Shown: piece by piece, positions 33,117 through 44,096 of the stretch
Layout: each line of letters starts with the position of its first letter
Position numbering within the stretch: the stretch's first letter is position 1
Assembly (NCBI RefSeq): GCF_921293095.1
Contig: NC_060258.1
Span: 1,612,001-1,676,000, forward strand
DNA: 64,000 nucleotides
Reading direction: 5' to 3'
DNA from: Ischnura elegans
Taxonomy: Eukaryota; Arthropoda; Insecta; Odonata; Coenagrionidae
Program-made: the position numbers and the translations under genes
The notes under the pieces: generated by a model
Told to the model about the DNA's origin: nothing
Databases searched by the model: none
Seen by the model: the letters and a program-made list of their open reading frames with translations, nothing else

Positions 33117-34826
33117 ATAAATACGGTGTTGAAAACCCTGGGAAATGAATTCGGCTAGTCGAAGGGCTTGGAGCATCGTGGAGAGTCCTTCACGGAAACC
33201 CATTTGCTCCGGTCGTAATAAGTCGGTTGTCCGTAAGTAATTGTCAAGACGGTTTTTGATGACTTTTTCAAGGAGTTTGGAGAGGTTGGAAAGTAAGGAA
33301 ATCGGTCTGCGGTTGAGTGGTAATGAAGGATCTTTTCCGGGTTTTGGGATAAGGAATACTTTTGCCTCTTTCCATTGTTTTGGAAAGTGACTGGCGGCTA
33401 GGCAACTGTTGAACAGATGCACTAAATGAAGGATTAAAGGTCGGGTAGAGAAAAGGAGTTGTCTGTTTGAAATATTGTCTAGGCCGGCTGCCTTTTTAGG
33501 ATTGATATATTTCAAATAAAGTCTTAATTCCGTCTCAGTCACGGGAGTGAAGGGCGGTGTGGGAAGGTTTTCAAGCGCGTCATAGACGGCTTCTGCCTCC
33601 CAGTCATCGTCAGTCTGTTTCCAGTCGTCTTTCAAAGTCATGGCAGCCTGAAAGGCGTCAGCTAAGATTTCTGCCTTGTCCGTTTCGTCGTGAATAAGCA
33701 TGTCATTTTGTCGTAATGGGGTGGAAGGCGTTCTTTTTTTGGTCAGTGCTCGAGACATTTTCCAAATGGAATTGTCCGATACTGCCAAACTGTCTATTTT
33801 TTCGTGCCATTGGCGCCTTCTGTGTGCACCAATTTCTTTCTTCACTTGATTAGCGAAGAAATTGTATCGTCGTTTGTCCGTTTCGTCTCGTCTCCGCATC
33901 CATGCCCTTCGGGCTCGGTTGCGTTCCGTAATGAGATCGTGGATGAATGGAGGTAAGGTGTGGTAGTTTTTGGAAGGTTTATGATACGGAAGGGAAGCCA
34001 AAGCGAGCGCATCTTGGAGCTTCGATGTAATTAGATCAACGTGCTCTTCGATGGCTGCTGGGGTTTGGGTTTTTGGGAGTGGAAGGTTGGAAAAGGAATG
34101 ATGGCAGTGGTCAGCGTAATACTGCCAATTGGTTTTATTAATTGGTGATGGGATGATCTCGTCAGGTGCACACCGAATGTCAGTTTGGATGGGAAAGTGA
34201 TCACTTGCAATGTCAGCCAGTACTTTGGGAGTGGAAAGGTATCGGATATTTTTTGTCAGGCAGAAATCTAAGATATCATTTCCCCGGGTATCAATGTGCG
34301 TCGCCGATAGCGGCACTTCGACATTAAACTGGCCATCAGAACAAAGTTCGTGGAGAACTTTGCCACGCAAGTTAGTGCGTCGACAGCCCCATTCCTCATG
34401 CTTTGAATTCCAGTCACCGGCAGCAATGATTTGCTTGTCGGCGTTGAGTAAGAGACGAACTTCCTCGGGAAAAAGATTTTTTGACGCAGGTTGGTACACA
34501 AAATAGATAAAAAGGTTGCCCGTACGAGTTGGAATAGAAATACCAATGGATTGAAGAGTGCTAAGGGAGTTTGTCGGCAATGCTTTGTGTTTAATTGATG
34601 ATTTTACTGCGATCAGTACTCCGCCAGATCTATTGGAGACGTCTCGCCGATATGTTTTGAAATTTGGAATGTGAAATGTCATGTTTTGTGATAGATGCGT
34701 CTCCTGAAGAGCGACTACATCAAAGATGCCAGTGGAAATAAAATTAAACAACTCATGCTGTCGGCTTCGGATGCCGTTGCAATTCCAGCTGAGTAAAGAA
34801 ATATTGCCGAGTCGATTATGATTCAT
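33093..34826 (-). pseudogene. Truncated Jockey ORF2 (unit 2)
   Basis: Identical to the first 569 or so residues of the complete ORF2 (endonuclease and first RT motifs), then truncated at the duplication junction (33120) after SQGFQHR. The last codons before the stop at 33093 derive from filler and Penelope sequence. It lacks the catalytic LDVAKAFD and FADD motifs, so it cannot reverse transcribe. Confidence 0.93.
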
Positions 34827-36312
34827 TGTCAAGCAGTGCGCACATCTGCTTGAGAAGAAACATTTTCTTCTCGGTTGGTGTCTTTAGGAGACTTAATTTT
34901 TCCGTAATTTGTGTGAAGAAGGAAAAGAGATCGTTGGATTCAGAGGAAGCGTTCTGATTGGTCGGGCTTGAAGATGGGATTGGTTGGGTTGTTGGGTTAG
35001 GTTTTGTTGGTGGCATGGCTGGATATTCTTCTTGGTTCGTAGTCGAACCGCGAAGCCAAGGATTTGAAGTGGGTTGAGGAGCAGGAATGAAAGAAGGTTT
35101 TTTTGTTTTCGCGACACGCGCTGCTAATCGTTTTGCCTCGAATTTGAATGCGAAGCAACCCTGATAGTTGGCGGTGTGATCTCCTCCGCAATTGACGCAC
35201 TTCGGTGGCGGTGACGTCTTGCGATCTATTCGTAGGCATTCAGTAGTGTCGTGCATCCCGGCGCACTTCACACAACGGGCCTGAATGTTGCAGTAATTTT
35301 TACTGTGACCGAATCTCTGGCATCTGTGGCATTGCAAAACTCCCTTAGGCTTTGTGTACCGTTCAACTTTAACTCGCATGGCCAGCAAGTAAAAAGATTC
35401 CCCTATCGGGATCAATTGAGAATTAGTCACTAAGATTACATGGTAGACGGGCGTGAGTCGCCGCGCTACCGAAGTCTTGCCTGCGGCACGATCAGCAATT
35501 GTTGGTCGTGTCGTTGTTAATTGGATAACGTTTTTGACGTTAAAGCCTTTTCTCTCAAGCGCTGATTTGACAGCGTCGGCCGGCGTTGAGGCAAGTAAGT
35601 TTCGAATGACAAACTCAGGTGACTTTTCTGATGCCATCTGGTATGTCGTGAATTCTAAATTTTGCTCGCGCAAGATTGTTCGCGCCTTATGATAATCTTC
35701 CGGGTTTGCACATTGTATTTGGACAGTGGAAGATCCTTTCAAGGTGCATTTTGGTGGCACCGTGAGTGATTTTTCTAAAGCCTCTGAAATTGGGAGCCAT
35801 TGCTGAACTCCATGAACTATGAACGGTGGAACTCTTACTGATTTAGCCGCCACTTGTGTGGCTTCAACATTTCCCTGAGTTTGAGTTTTTTCGTTAGCAG
35901 TTAAGACTTGAGCTGAGTGCTCCTGGCCACGCTGAGAGCTCATTAGTGGCGTGAATTGATTCTCTAATTCGACTGTTGGACTAACTAGGCGAGCCCTCTT
36001 ATGAGCCGCATTCCTACCCTTGACGAGGGTGAAGCCCTCGTCGTCTTGGCCATGCGATGTCTGCGTCTGGGTTGGTGTCGGCACTGTTTGTGCGACGGGG
36101 GGGCAAGATTTATTGGATTCAGAGGATTGGTTTGCGGCCCTCTTAAGGACCGCCATTCGATGTCTTGCCGCGGCAGCGGCTGCTGCGGCGGCGGCAGGCG
36201 ATGGCGTCGATGTCGGCGGCGGTGATGGTGGCGGCGGCGACGTTTCCATTTCAGTGGCGGCGTTGTTCTCTGGCGACGCCGGCGAGTCGGTGGTGGCCGC
36301 CATGGGTTCCAT
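34816..36312 (-). CDS. Jockey ORF1 (unit 2)
   Basis: Residue-for-residue copy of the ORF1 at 30682-32178, with the same Kozak ATG (36312), poly-Ala run and three zinc knuckles. It is intact but no longer linked to a complete ORF2. Confidence 0.92.
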   Translation of the reverse strand: MEPMAATTDSPASPENNAATEMETSPPPPSPPPTSTPSPAAAAAAAAAARHRMAVLKRAANQSSESNKSCPPVAQTVPTPTQTQTSHGQDDEGFTLVKGRNAAHKRARLVSPTVELENQFTPLMSSQRGQEHSAQVLTANEKTQTQGNVEATQVAAKSVRVPPFIVHGVQQWLPISEALEKSLTVPPKCTLKGSSTVQIQCANPEDYHKARTILREQNLEFTTYQMASEKSPEFVIRNLLASTPADAVKSALERKGFNVKNVIQLTTTRPTIADRAAGKTSVARRLTPVYHVILVTNSQLIPIGESFYLLAMRVKVERYTKPKGVLQCHRCQRFGHSKNYCNIQARCVKCAGMHDTTECLRIDRKTSPPPKCVNCGGDHTANYQGCFAFKFEAKRLAARVAKTKKPSFIPAPQPTSNPWLRGSTTNQEEYPAMPPTKPNPTTQPIPSSSPTNQNASSESNDLFSFFTQITEKLSLLKTPTEKKMFLLKQMCALLDNES

Positions 36313-36850
36313 GGCGGCCAGCTGCGGTGAGGAGGTCAAGGGTGGGTTTTTGCCTAACTCCCTAGCGAGGGGACCCGCCGTTTCCCCCAGGCGTGCAATG
36401 ACTTAGAGTCTAGTGCCTGGGGTAGCGGCCAAGACGACCTGGGTAAGTCACCGGGTGAAAGGCGACACCCGTGAGTGATAACCGTGGAGCCTGAGCCCGA
36501 AAGTAGGGACGTGCTCAGTCTGCCGCGGCCCCACGGGCGCCCTTTTAGTGACGGGTAAGGTAGTGATGCGTAGTCGGCGGCGTCGTTGCTGGCGTCGTCG
36601 TCCTCGGCGGCTTCGATGGCTCGCGCGTGGCCTCGCGCGGGGGCCACTAAAGTGGCCGTTCAGTCGTCAGTATAGACATAAGCAATGGAGAAGCATTGGA
36701 GAATAATGAATGGCCGTTGGCCGTTGGCCTAACGAAGAATCGACAGCGTCGAGGCGTAGATAGTTGGCAGCGGATTAAGCTTTTGGTCTCTAAACCGGCA
36801 AGTTACGATTTTTGTACGCGTGGTGAGCTCTCTATATATACTTACTCTAT

Positions 36851-37250
36851 GCTATTACGTTGGTAGGGGAGGGTTGCGTTGGGGTTGGAGCGTCACTCAG
36901 CTTCAGGGGAATCTCCAAGAGTGGGGAATAGTTTACAAAAATATTTTCATTTGCTAAAATTCCATTTTTTATATGCTTCCTTATCTCCAACTCCTCCAAG
37001 CAGTCCATCCTTCTTCCCTTTCCCTCAAGGTGGAGAATTTCCGGAACAAAATTGCTCCTGTGGTCACTCTCCCATAGATGTTTCGTGAAATGCGATTTTT
37101 CCAACTCCCCGTTTCTCAAATGCCTTCCGTGTTCCTCTGCTCTTACTCAAAACGAACGTCCAGTCTGGCCTATGTAACAGGTCTCACAGTCACTGCACTT
37201 AAGTCTGTAAATTCCACCTCTATCATTTAAGTCAATTTTATCTTTTGTAT
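36851..37250 (-). pseudogene. Penelope-like GIY-YIG endonuclease tail (unit 2)
   Basis: Second copy of 32717-33116 created by the tandem duplication, with the same internal TGA (37149-37147). It is the copy in the original context: its 5' truncation point at 37250 adjoins a 42-bp spacer and the oppositely oriented fragment at 37293. Confidence 0.85.
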
Positions 37251-37292
37251 TGCATAATAACGCCCTTAAGTTAGATGTGTTATAATATTATT

Positions 37293-37513
37293 ATTTTTGT
37301 AAACTATTCCCCGCTCTTGGAGATTCCCCTGAAGCTGAGTGACGCTCCAACCCCAACGCAACCCTCCCCTACCAACGTAATAGCAACCAGATAAACAAGA
37401 ACAAAATAACTGTTATTATAACGGTTGCTGTACCTGATGATGTCGCCTCTGCGACGAAACCGGTCGTATTAATTAAAATCGTGTGAAAAAGTACAATAAC
37501 GTTTTATTATTAA
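37293..37513 (+). mobile_element. Penelope-like element, right fragment, 3' part with end of coding region
   Basis: Plus-strand frame reads FVNYSPLLEIPLKLSDAPTP through TNVIATR and a stop, matching the C-terminus of the minus-strand fragment, then the 3' UTR with the hammerhead-like motif. Because it is not interrupted it shows the true C-terminus and the empty site of the TIR element (GTAATAGC, 37377-37384). The two fragments point outwards, so the insertion ends are inverted repeats. Confidence 0.8.
37430..37469 (+). ncRNA. Hammerhead-ribozyme-like motif (plus strand)
   Basis: Same motif as 22016-22055 in plus orientation: core CTGATGA at 37434-37440, stem II 37442-37455, GAAAC at 37456-37460, cleavage triplet GTC at 37463-37465. 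It sits in the 3' region of the right Penelope-like fragment, about 50 bp from its end. Confidence 0.55.
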
Positions 37514-37525
37514 AAATAAAAAAAG

Positions 37526-38810
37526 GATAAAATGATCCTTGCCCTCTTTCTAAATTCTAAACGATTCATTACCGTGAAAAAATTATATAAATCTGTTGCA
37601 GAGAATTTAAAATTATTTGAAATCATTAAAAAAAGCAAAACAAGTTACGATCTGAAAATAAATTACAAATAAAATCCTCCTCAACGGGGTCTCTAACTGA
37701 CACGGCCACCGATTTACCTGCACGTTTGCTCCCCTATGCCACCTCAACTTCTACCATGATTGGGTCAATAAGTCGTAAAATTCAAACCAACATTGATAAC
37801 TGGGGCAAGTGCACAGTGAAGACACACGAAATAATCATTACATCCTACATAAATCGAAACAAAATTATAAATATGCAACTGATTTCTCCTTCTGTATACA
37901 CAAATCTTCGCGCGTAAACGAAGGCATTGCGGAGCGTAGCCAATAACAACAAAAGTAGTAAGGGAAACTATGCCTCGAGAAGCAGAAGTGGTGTCACAAA
38001 GTTTATCTTAAAACTTTTGAAAGAGACTTTACATGCGTCCTAAACTTTGGGTGGTACGGCACAACTCGCAGTTTCATTTCAGATCCATTAACTAATGTGA
38101 AAATAAAAAAAACGAACACGGATGGGTTGCTAATGTGATATTAATAATAATAAATATCAAAATTGGTAACAATTGAACATGCATGGCACCAACGGATTGC
38201 ACGAGGCAAAAATCGCAGAAGGATCGCCTCAAACCACTCGGCCACGCTTCTGTCTGTGATCAGGCGAAGACTCAAGAGAATTCAGGGTACTCGATTTATT
38301 TAAGTGCGAATATCTCTCGGGCCCGGGCCTGTGTGGAATAAAGCCGCGAAGCTTTGATCTCATTGCCTGTATAGTTTCTGAAAACAACATCGTCATTCAT
38401 ATCCGTAACATCACTCTCGCAATTTCTCCTTGATGTTTTTCTTTGCCTCATTTTCGATTTTGTATAATTGTCGTACATTTATAGCATTTTCTCACAGCTA
38501 AGACCAGCATTACTCGCTTCCCTTGAGCTTGCATGTCTCTTTGTCGCTTCGGATCTTTGCGGAAGTTACCATTGTACCATTTCGTATCGGCATTCAAACA
38601 CTTGAACTTACTTGGTGTAGTATTATTCACGGCCTCTTGCATGATGTTAACTCATTTGTTTCACGCGTCCAACCCCAAGGTTAAGAGGGGTGACTTTGAA
38701 ATTAGTGGTGGTAGTATGGTAAGTGGAGGAGGTGACCGACAGCTGAGGTCATTTGCGCCATGAGGGAGGGGTATGGAAGGAAGGGTGGAGAGAAACCCGG
38801 CGTTGGCATT
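37526..38810. other. Shared duplicate sequence, no recognised gene
   Basis: Aligns to about 57750-59038. It contains short open frames only. A GC-richer stretch at 38200-38350 shows no recognised motif. It ends where the hAT-like element starts. Confidence 0.4.
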
Positions 38811-38920
38811 CAGGGGCGCAGCTAGGAATTAAGACTGGGGGGGAGGTTTAGGTGCAACTAATACCGGGGTGTGTGAGGGTATGGAATACCCGTCAGGATA
38901 AGCGGTAGGGGCGAGATTAA

Positions 38921-40054
38921 TGCCCAGAAGATTTTTTTAAAATATTTTACTTTTTTTGCTTAAATTATGATTAGACATCATATCTGATGCGGGAAAAAAT
39001 GTTTAAAAAAATCTCTAACATTTGCATAGTACTTAATCCTATACGTATCTTAAGATACGTCTGGGCACTTAAGGGGTCAAAAAAATTTACATTATCATTT
39101 AATTGTGTTAATGCACGTTTTTGCTATATAATTCATTACTAATGCCTTCATCAGTAGTTTTTTAATATAGTAATGAAGTAATTATAGTGAATTTGAATTT
39201 TTGTGCATCAAATAATATTGTGTTGAGTATAATTTTATTAAATGACTTTCCTAAACTTTGAATGTGACTTGATTAGTTTTCGTTACGATACAAGTATAAG
39301 TAGCTCAAGATATCTTTTGCGCCCCCCTTGAAAATTTTTTCTGTTTCCGCTACTGTGCCAGGATAGGCTACTTGATACAGCGAGCATTTGCGCCTCCAGA
39401 AATTCAATACTGATTCATTTTATGCTTCCAATGAAGGTAATTTACCACAATTCAAATGAGGATACACCACAATTCTGAGAAAATACCTGTTTTTGCGGTA
39501 TTTGCCTAGTTGTTCAATATCATACTTAATGAAATGGCAAAAATATAAAATTGTCTTCAAGCTATCACATAATTAGGCTTATAAAATAATTATTTATTTA
39601 TTTAATCAATAAATAAAATGAAACATACCTACAAGTCAAAACTTGAATTTTTAGTGCCACAAGTGCCCAGACGTATCTTCAGGTACGTCAAAACTTTACT
39701 GATTAGTTTTGTAATGAGCTTGAAAGAAAAATAAATTTTTTATACAGATAATATTCCTTATACATTTAAGATAAAACAGGTAAAAACTGGATTCAGATAA
39801 CTAAAATACTTTATACGAAAATTAAATGTTTACATGACCATAGCGTAGCGATTTCAGAGTAGTTCATGATCAGCCATGTGAAATTAAGCATAAAAATGGC
39901 AAATATAGGCTAAAATAATCTAAATCGCTTGTATACCATTTGAAGACTTTCTTTTGTCATATTACATAAATAAATTGCGTAAACAGCATACTTAAGAGTA
40001 TTTAGGAATTTTTAAAGTATGACGTATCTAAAGATACGTCTGGGCATTAATGGG
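38921..40054. mobile_element. TTAA-flanked insertion, 1134 bp, piggyBac-type MITE (possibly two in tandem)
   Basis: Flanked by TTAA (38917-38920 and 40055-40058); the right copy has a single TTAA here. The right end reads, inverted, CCCATTAATGCCCAGACGTA. The left end starts TGCCCAGA directly after TTAA, so about 8 bp (CCCATTAA) is missing there, perhaps by deletion between the two ATTAA repeats. The end phrase TGCCCAGACGTATCTT recurs internally near 39050-39075 (inverted) and 39661-39690 (direct), each beside a palindrome; ACGTATCTTAAGATACGT is a perfect 18-bp palindrome. This looks like two related MITEs merged. Confidence 0.65.
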
Positions 40055-40061
40055 TTAATAA

Positions 40062-42169
40062 CACTGGACGGCATGAAAATCGGCCCTGACACCATTCCTA
40101 CTGATTTAAATTGCTAAAATGATCTCCTTAACTCGAATATGAAATCCGTTTTTCTCCATCACACACCATTATCGGGGGAGCTACACCCTCCAATTTTTAG
40201 CTCTTTTCGGTCATTTGGAGGAATAAAAAGGATTATTTTCGCATTTAAATTTTTTCTAGGGGTTTTGAGGGGTGAAAAATCCTTAAAAAATAATATTTTT
40301 GGTAAATATGTAGATTTAGGGTGAATTATACTCCGTAAAATGTGATACAACGCATTAAAAATTATCAATTATGCCATTTTTCGTAAATTTTCACGTTGAT
40401 TTTTTTAAATTTTACTTTATTTCGCATTTTTTTAAAATGTCCAGCTTCCATTTCACATCATCTCCCCGAATGAAAAAAAACATTTAACAACAAGCAACAG
40501 CAGTAACCATTAAAATATTTTGCTCCATAAAATTTCAATAGTAAATAAAATATGTAGCAATAGCTCGGAAGATTCACTTCACTACGCTGGCCTTTTCAGT
40601 GCCTTTCTCGCTCAGGCTTGGACGGCAATTCTCTTGCTCTGGAAACTAAGAAATGGAAAAGTAATACTTTATAATTCCACGAAAAATATAAATTGAGATT
40701 TTATATTCTCGATGGAGTCAAAAAGTATTTTTTCTCCTCAATCATGGAGTTCCACAATGTATCAGCGTCCCAAATCAATTATGCATATTGAAGTTGTCGT
40801 CATCTTCGGTATACCTCTAGCGATCACAGAGTCAACTCTTTCGGTGTTCTGGACATGGATCCTTTTTAACTAGTAGCTTAAATTGTCCAAAACAGTAGTT
40901 GTTGTTTTACTCCGGATTTTTCCAAGTGAATGTCAGTATGTGGGCTTGATTTGTGATCATTACCGTGATTTAATGTGTAATTACGTTGCGCGTGTGTAAA
41001 AATCATCCTCATCGCTTTTACTAAGTTTGCGATGAATTGATTTAAACATCCTCACAATAAACTCTTTCTTCAATTCTTAAAACTGCTTATAAATTTTACT
41101 CTGGCTGCGAAATTGGTGGTCAGGGCTAGGATTAAGCTCCAAGTGTTTGCTGCACCACTTGTTACGGTAAGTTGACCAATCTCTTAGAAAAGGGCATAAA
41201 AATCTTTTCCCGTGGGACAAGACAGTCAACGCTGGAATTAATTTTTACGTAAGATGAAGGCTTGGTTGTTTACTTTAATTAAATGCATTGTTGATAGAAA
41301 TGATCCTATGTGACCAGAAAATGGAGACTGTTTATGAATTCGTCAAGGACAAGCTTGAAAGTGGTCCTAATGGTTAATGGGAATGAGTGATCTTCTGCCC
41401 AACCTGCATACTTTGCTGATATGAAGGGTACGTGCGGAAATATCAGCCGAATCCCTGAAAATACTAATTATCGTGATTATAGTTGGTAAGTTTGCGCTGA
41501 TCTGAACGTTTTCGCTCTACCCAAGGGACGGTATTCAAGATAAACAAAATACTGCTGATTCCTTTGTGAATACAACAGCTGCGCCCGAGAAAACATTATA
41601 TCTTACGGAAATTTTATTTTTCTCTTTGTGGATGCGTGTGTGGTATTAAGAGCACCAGCGTAGACGCGTACCTTCTGAACTGTTGGCACACATTTCCATT
41701 ATTTTTTCCATGACTTTTTATTAAGTATTTTTACTATTGCTGGTATAAGCTGTTGATATATGTTTCATCATTTTGGGATATTTTGGATAGGGGAAGATGA
41801 AATGGGAGCTGAAATATGAAGAAAATAAGTGATGCAATTGCGAAAAAAGGGAAAGGTTGTTAATTTTTATTGTTTTTTTTTAATCATTAACGGAAACTAA
41901 TCTCCCCAAATCTACATCCTTACCACTTATTATTATTTCTTATAACTTTTCACCTCTCAAAAGCCAATAATGAAGTATAAATGCTAATAATATCCTTTTC
42001 CTCCAAAATATTGCAAAAGTGATGAAAATTAGAGGGGGGCTTCCCCCCAAAAATGGAGGGTGATGGAGGGAAAAGATGTCGTATTTGGATTCAGGAGGTC
42101 ATTTTACATATGAATCAGCAGGAATGGTGTCAGTGTTCCAGAAAAAAATAATTTTATTGCCGTCCAGTG
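40062..42169. mobile_element. Long-TIR DNA element, 2108 bp (left copy)
   Basis: Ends are CACTGGACGGCA and its perfect inverse. Inverted similarity continues for about 150 bp (ACACCATTCCTGCTGATT, AAATGA.CTCC, TTTTCTCCATC.C.CACCA, a G run/C run hairpin). It is inserted in the hAT-like MITE: the uninterrupted inverted MITE at 44097-44396 shows the empty site (GAGATTAATAAATTGCGG). No transposase was found. Long TIRs recall Mutator-like elements, but the target duplication is too eroded to size, so the class is unproven. Confidence 0.6.
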
Positions 42170-42361
42170 TGACTAGCGGAATTTTAAGATGAACGGTTCA
42201 AAATGGTGAGTTTTACGGCTTTGTGGGGAATATTTTACTAAGCCTTACACTATTCTATTAGTTATATCAATACAAGTAAGTAAAATGGATTAAACTTAAA
42301 AATTTCTCTGAGCTCTGGGGGGGGGGGTTATCCCCCAAAACCCCCCCTCGCTGCGCCACTG

Positions 42362-43054
42362 GCCACAACCTCAGTATTTAGCAATTTATTTGGTAGTTTT
42401 TCTTTTAATGGGAGGAATTCGGGTAAGTAAAATTTATAATCGATAGATAATGGGATCAATATCATTCGGGACAGAGTTTATCAGGACGGTAATCCGGTGG
42501 AAAATAGGACAGTTAATTATTAGTAGTGTGGGCATGGTTTTGTACTGAGATGTAGACTTTTCTAAATACTAGGTTTTCAAAGTCAAATGTAAAAAAATTC
42601 TGAGAAAACATGGCACACTGAGAAATAACAATAACAAATATTATTGGAAAAATTTACAGGTGACGGCCGCGTTGATTCCTTTTAGCGGACAAAATGAACC
42701 AAGTGGCCTTAACCCGGAAAAAAATTATCCATTGCATCACCGTGGAAGACTCCGTGCCAATAAAGATATTTAACGGAATGAGAGTCTGTCTTTTACTGTA
42801 ATTTAGAATACAAACTTATTCTTTAATATTATTCCGGGGCTATTTTTATTTATAAAAGCGGGATTTTAAACAACCAGACTCACCCATTGGTTGATGAAGG
42901 GTAAACGCTTTCCTGGCGTTCAGCCTGTGCCCCCTGGCCTCTTGTCAGTGTATTTACAGCTGCATCCACTACCTCCGGAGTGTGCAGAGGATGTTCGCTT
43001 CAACTATGAAATCATTATCCACAGAGGATGATTCCTCCTTGGTTTTTGAAGATA
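42362..43054. repeat. Shared sequence including an inverted copy of the 9173-9572 repeat
   Basis: From about 42850 the sequence is the reverse complement of 9173-9572 and its continuation across the empty piggyBac site (GCGGGATTTTAAAC). Upstream to 42362 nothing is recognised. The right copy is at 61437-62083. Confidence 0.5.
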
Positions 43055-43645
43055 CCAACTTGAAAAATGACTTATTCGGGATCGTATTTACCCTGTGGGA
43101 GAAATTGTTCCTTTCAATCAGTGTCTCAGATTCATTTATGTTCTAAATAAGATAATATGAGCCACTGCCGCCCAAGACTTATTGTTCGATATTTGGTGAT
43201 AATTCAAGTGGAGACAAACTCAAATGAAAACTAAATGAATAATAGATAAAATAACCACACTGTGGCAATAACGAAAAATGAGTGGAATTTTCAACATAAT
43301 ATTTACAAATCTCAAGCTCTTTTCTTCAATAATCCACTACACTTCTCTCATGAACTAAGAGAGGCTAGTTTTCTATACTAAAAAGTGTGGTAGAAACCAA
43401 TCAGATTACCAAAGGTTGATGAAAGTTGAAAGCTCTGCTTGTAATAATGATATTCTCCAAGTATAAAATATTATATAGGATGAAATAAAATGTCGGACCG
43501 TGCTGAGAAGTAGCTATTGGTCAAAATATGTAAAAATATGCCCGGGCCTGCTCTCCGGCTGTGCGCACGATTTGGACTGCTTGTGACATCATATGCTCTG
43601 CAGTCCAGCAACACCTTGTCCGGTGTATCCGCAGGGGAGATTGAC

Positions 43646-43717
43646 GCCTCGGTAGCTTGACTGGCTGAAGCACTCGACCGGAAATCGGGGGATACGGGTT
43701 CGAATCCCGGTGAAGGC
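43646..43717 (+). repeat. tRNA-derived SINE head (left copy)
   Basis: 72-bp tRNA-like fold: acceptor GCCTCGG with mismatched partner, D arm GCTT..AAGC, anticodon stem CTCGA/TCGGG with loop CCGGAAA, B box GGTTCGAATCC (43697-43707), A box TAGCTTGACTGG (43653-43664). The anticodon position reads GGA, but position 33 is C rather than T and there is no long variable arm, so it is not a working tRNA-Ser. The sequence after it (GATGATTTTTTCC.TTGTGGATCTT) is shared with the copy at 47375, marking a SINE body. Confidence 0.7.
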
Positions 43718-44096
43718 GGATGATTTTTTCCATTGTGGATCTTTCGCAGCTTATATCGGATTCTTACTCGAGATAAGCATCTACAATGTCCCCTATTAGC
43801 TTCGGCCACACCTATCCCACGAACAGTATTTTTATTGGCTGCGCTGCGTGACTTGTGTACCACATGATTGTCTCGTGACCAATGATAAGGGAATCAGAAC
43901 ACGCAATTATCTTGTGGAATAAGTAGCCAAATGTTTACCATAATGGTGGAACAAGTCAATAATTTTGATACGGTTGATTAACTAAATCTTGGGCAGAATC
44001 AATAGAGAATCTCCATGTATGTTTCACAACGAAACAAATTATATCATTCCCCTGAAAGTTGAGGAATAAGTATACAAGGAAGGGTATAATTATTAG

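Larger units (their letters stand above)
33121..37250. repeat. 4130-bp tandem duplication, unit 2
   Basis: Copy of 28987-33116. At its left edge ORF2 is cut at residue about 569 and continues into Penelope-derived codons. At its right edge the sequence passes into TGCATAATAACGCCC, which is the original flank. No mismatch to unit 1 was seen. Confidence 0.93.
21934..37513. mobile_element. Composite nested insertion, 15.6 kb, bounded by inverted Penelope-like 3' ends
   Basis: The right copy is uninterrupted here (about 57750), so the whole 15,580 bp is inserted. Its extreme ends are inverted copies of a Penelope-like 3' region (21934-22108 minus, 37293-37513 plus). The flanks carry AAATAAAAAAAG on both sides. 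Inside are a 10.6 kb TIR element, a Jockey-type retrotransposon and a 4.13 kb tandem duplication. Order of events by nesting: Penelope pair, then TIR element, then Jockey, then tandem duplication. Confidence 0.85.
38811..42361 (+). mobile_element. hAT-like MITE split by two nested insertions (left copy)
   Basis: Starts CAGGGGCGCAGC (38811) and ends GCTGCGCCACTG (42361), the same ends as the 300-bp MITE at 44097-44396. About 300 bp of MITE sequence is interrupted by a 2.1 kb long-TIR element (shared with the right copy) and by a 1.1 kb TTAA element (left copy only). No convincing 8-bp duplication remains at its outer flanks. Confidence 0.6.

Noticed and set aside
43646..43717. Functional tRNA-Ser (GGA)
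   Set aside because: C at position 33, an acceptor mismatch and no long variable arm, plus multiple dispersed copies with a common 3' body; it is a SINE head.
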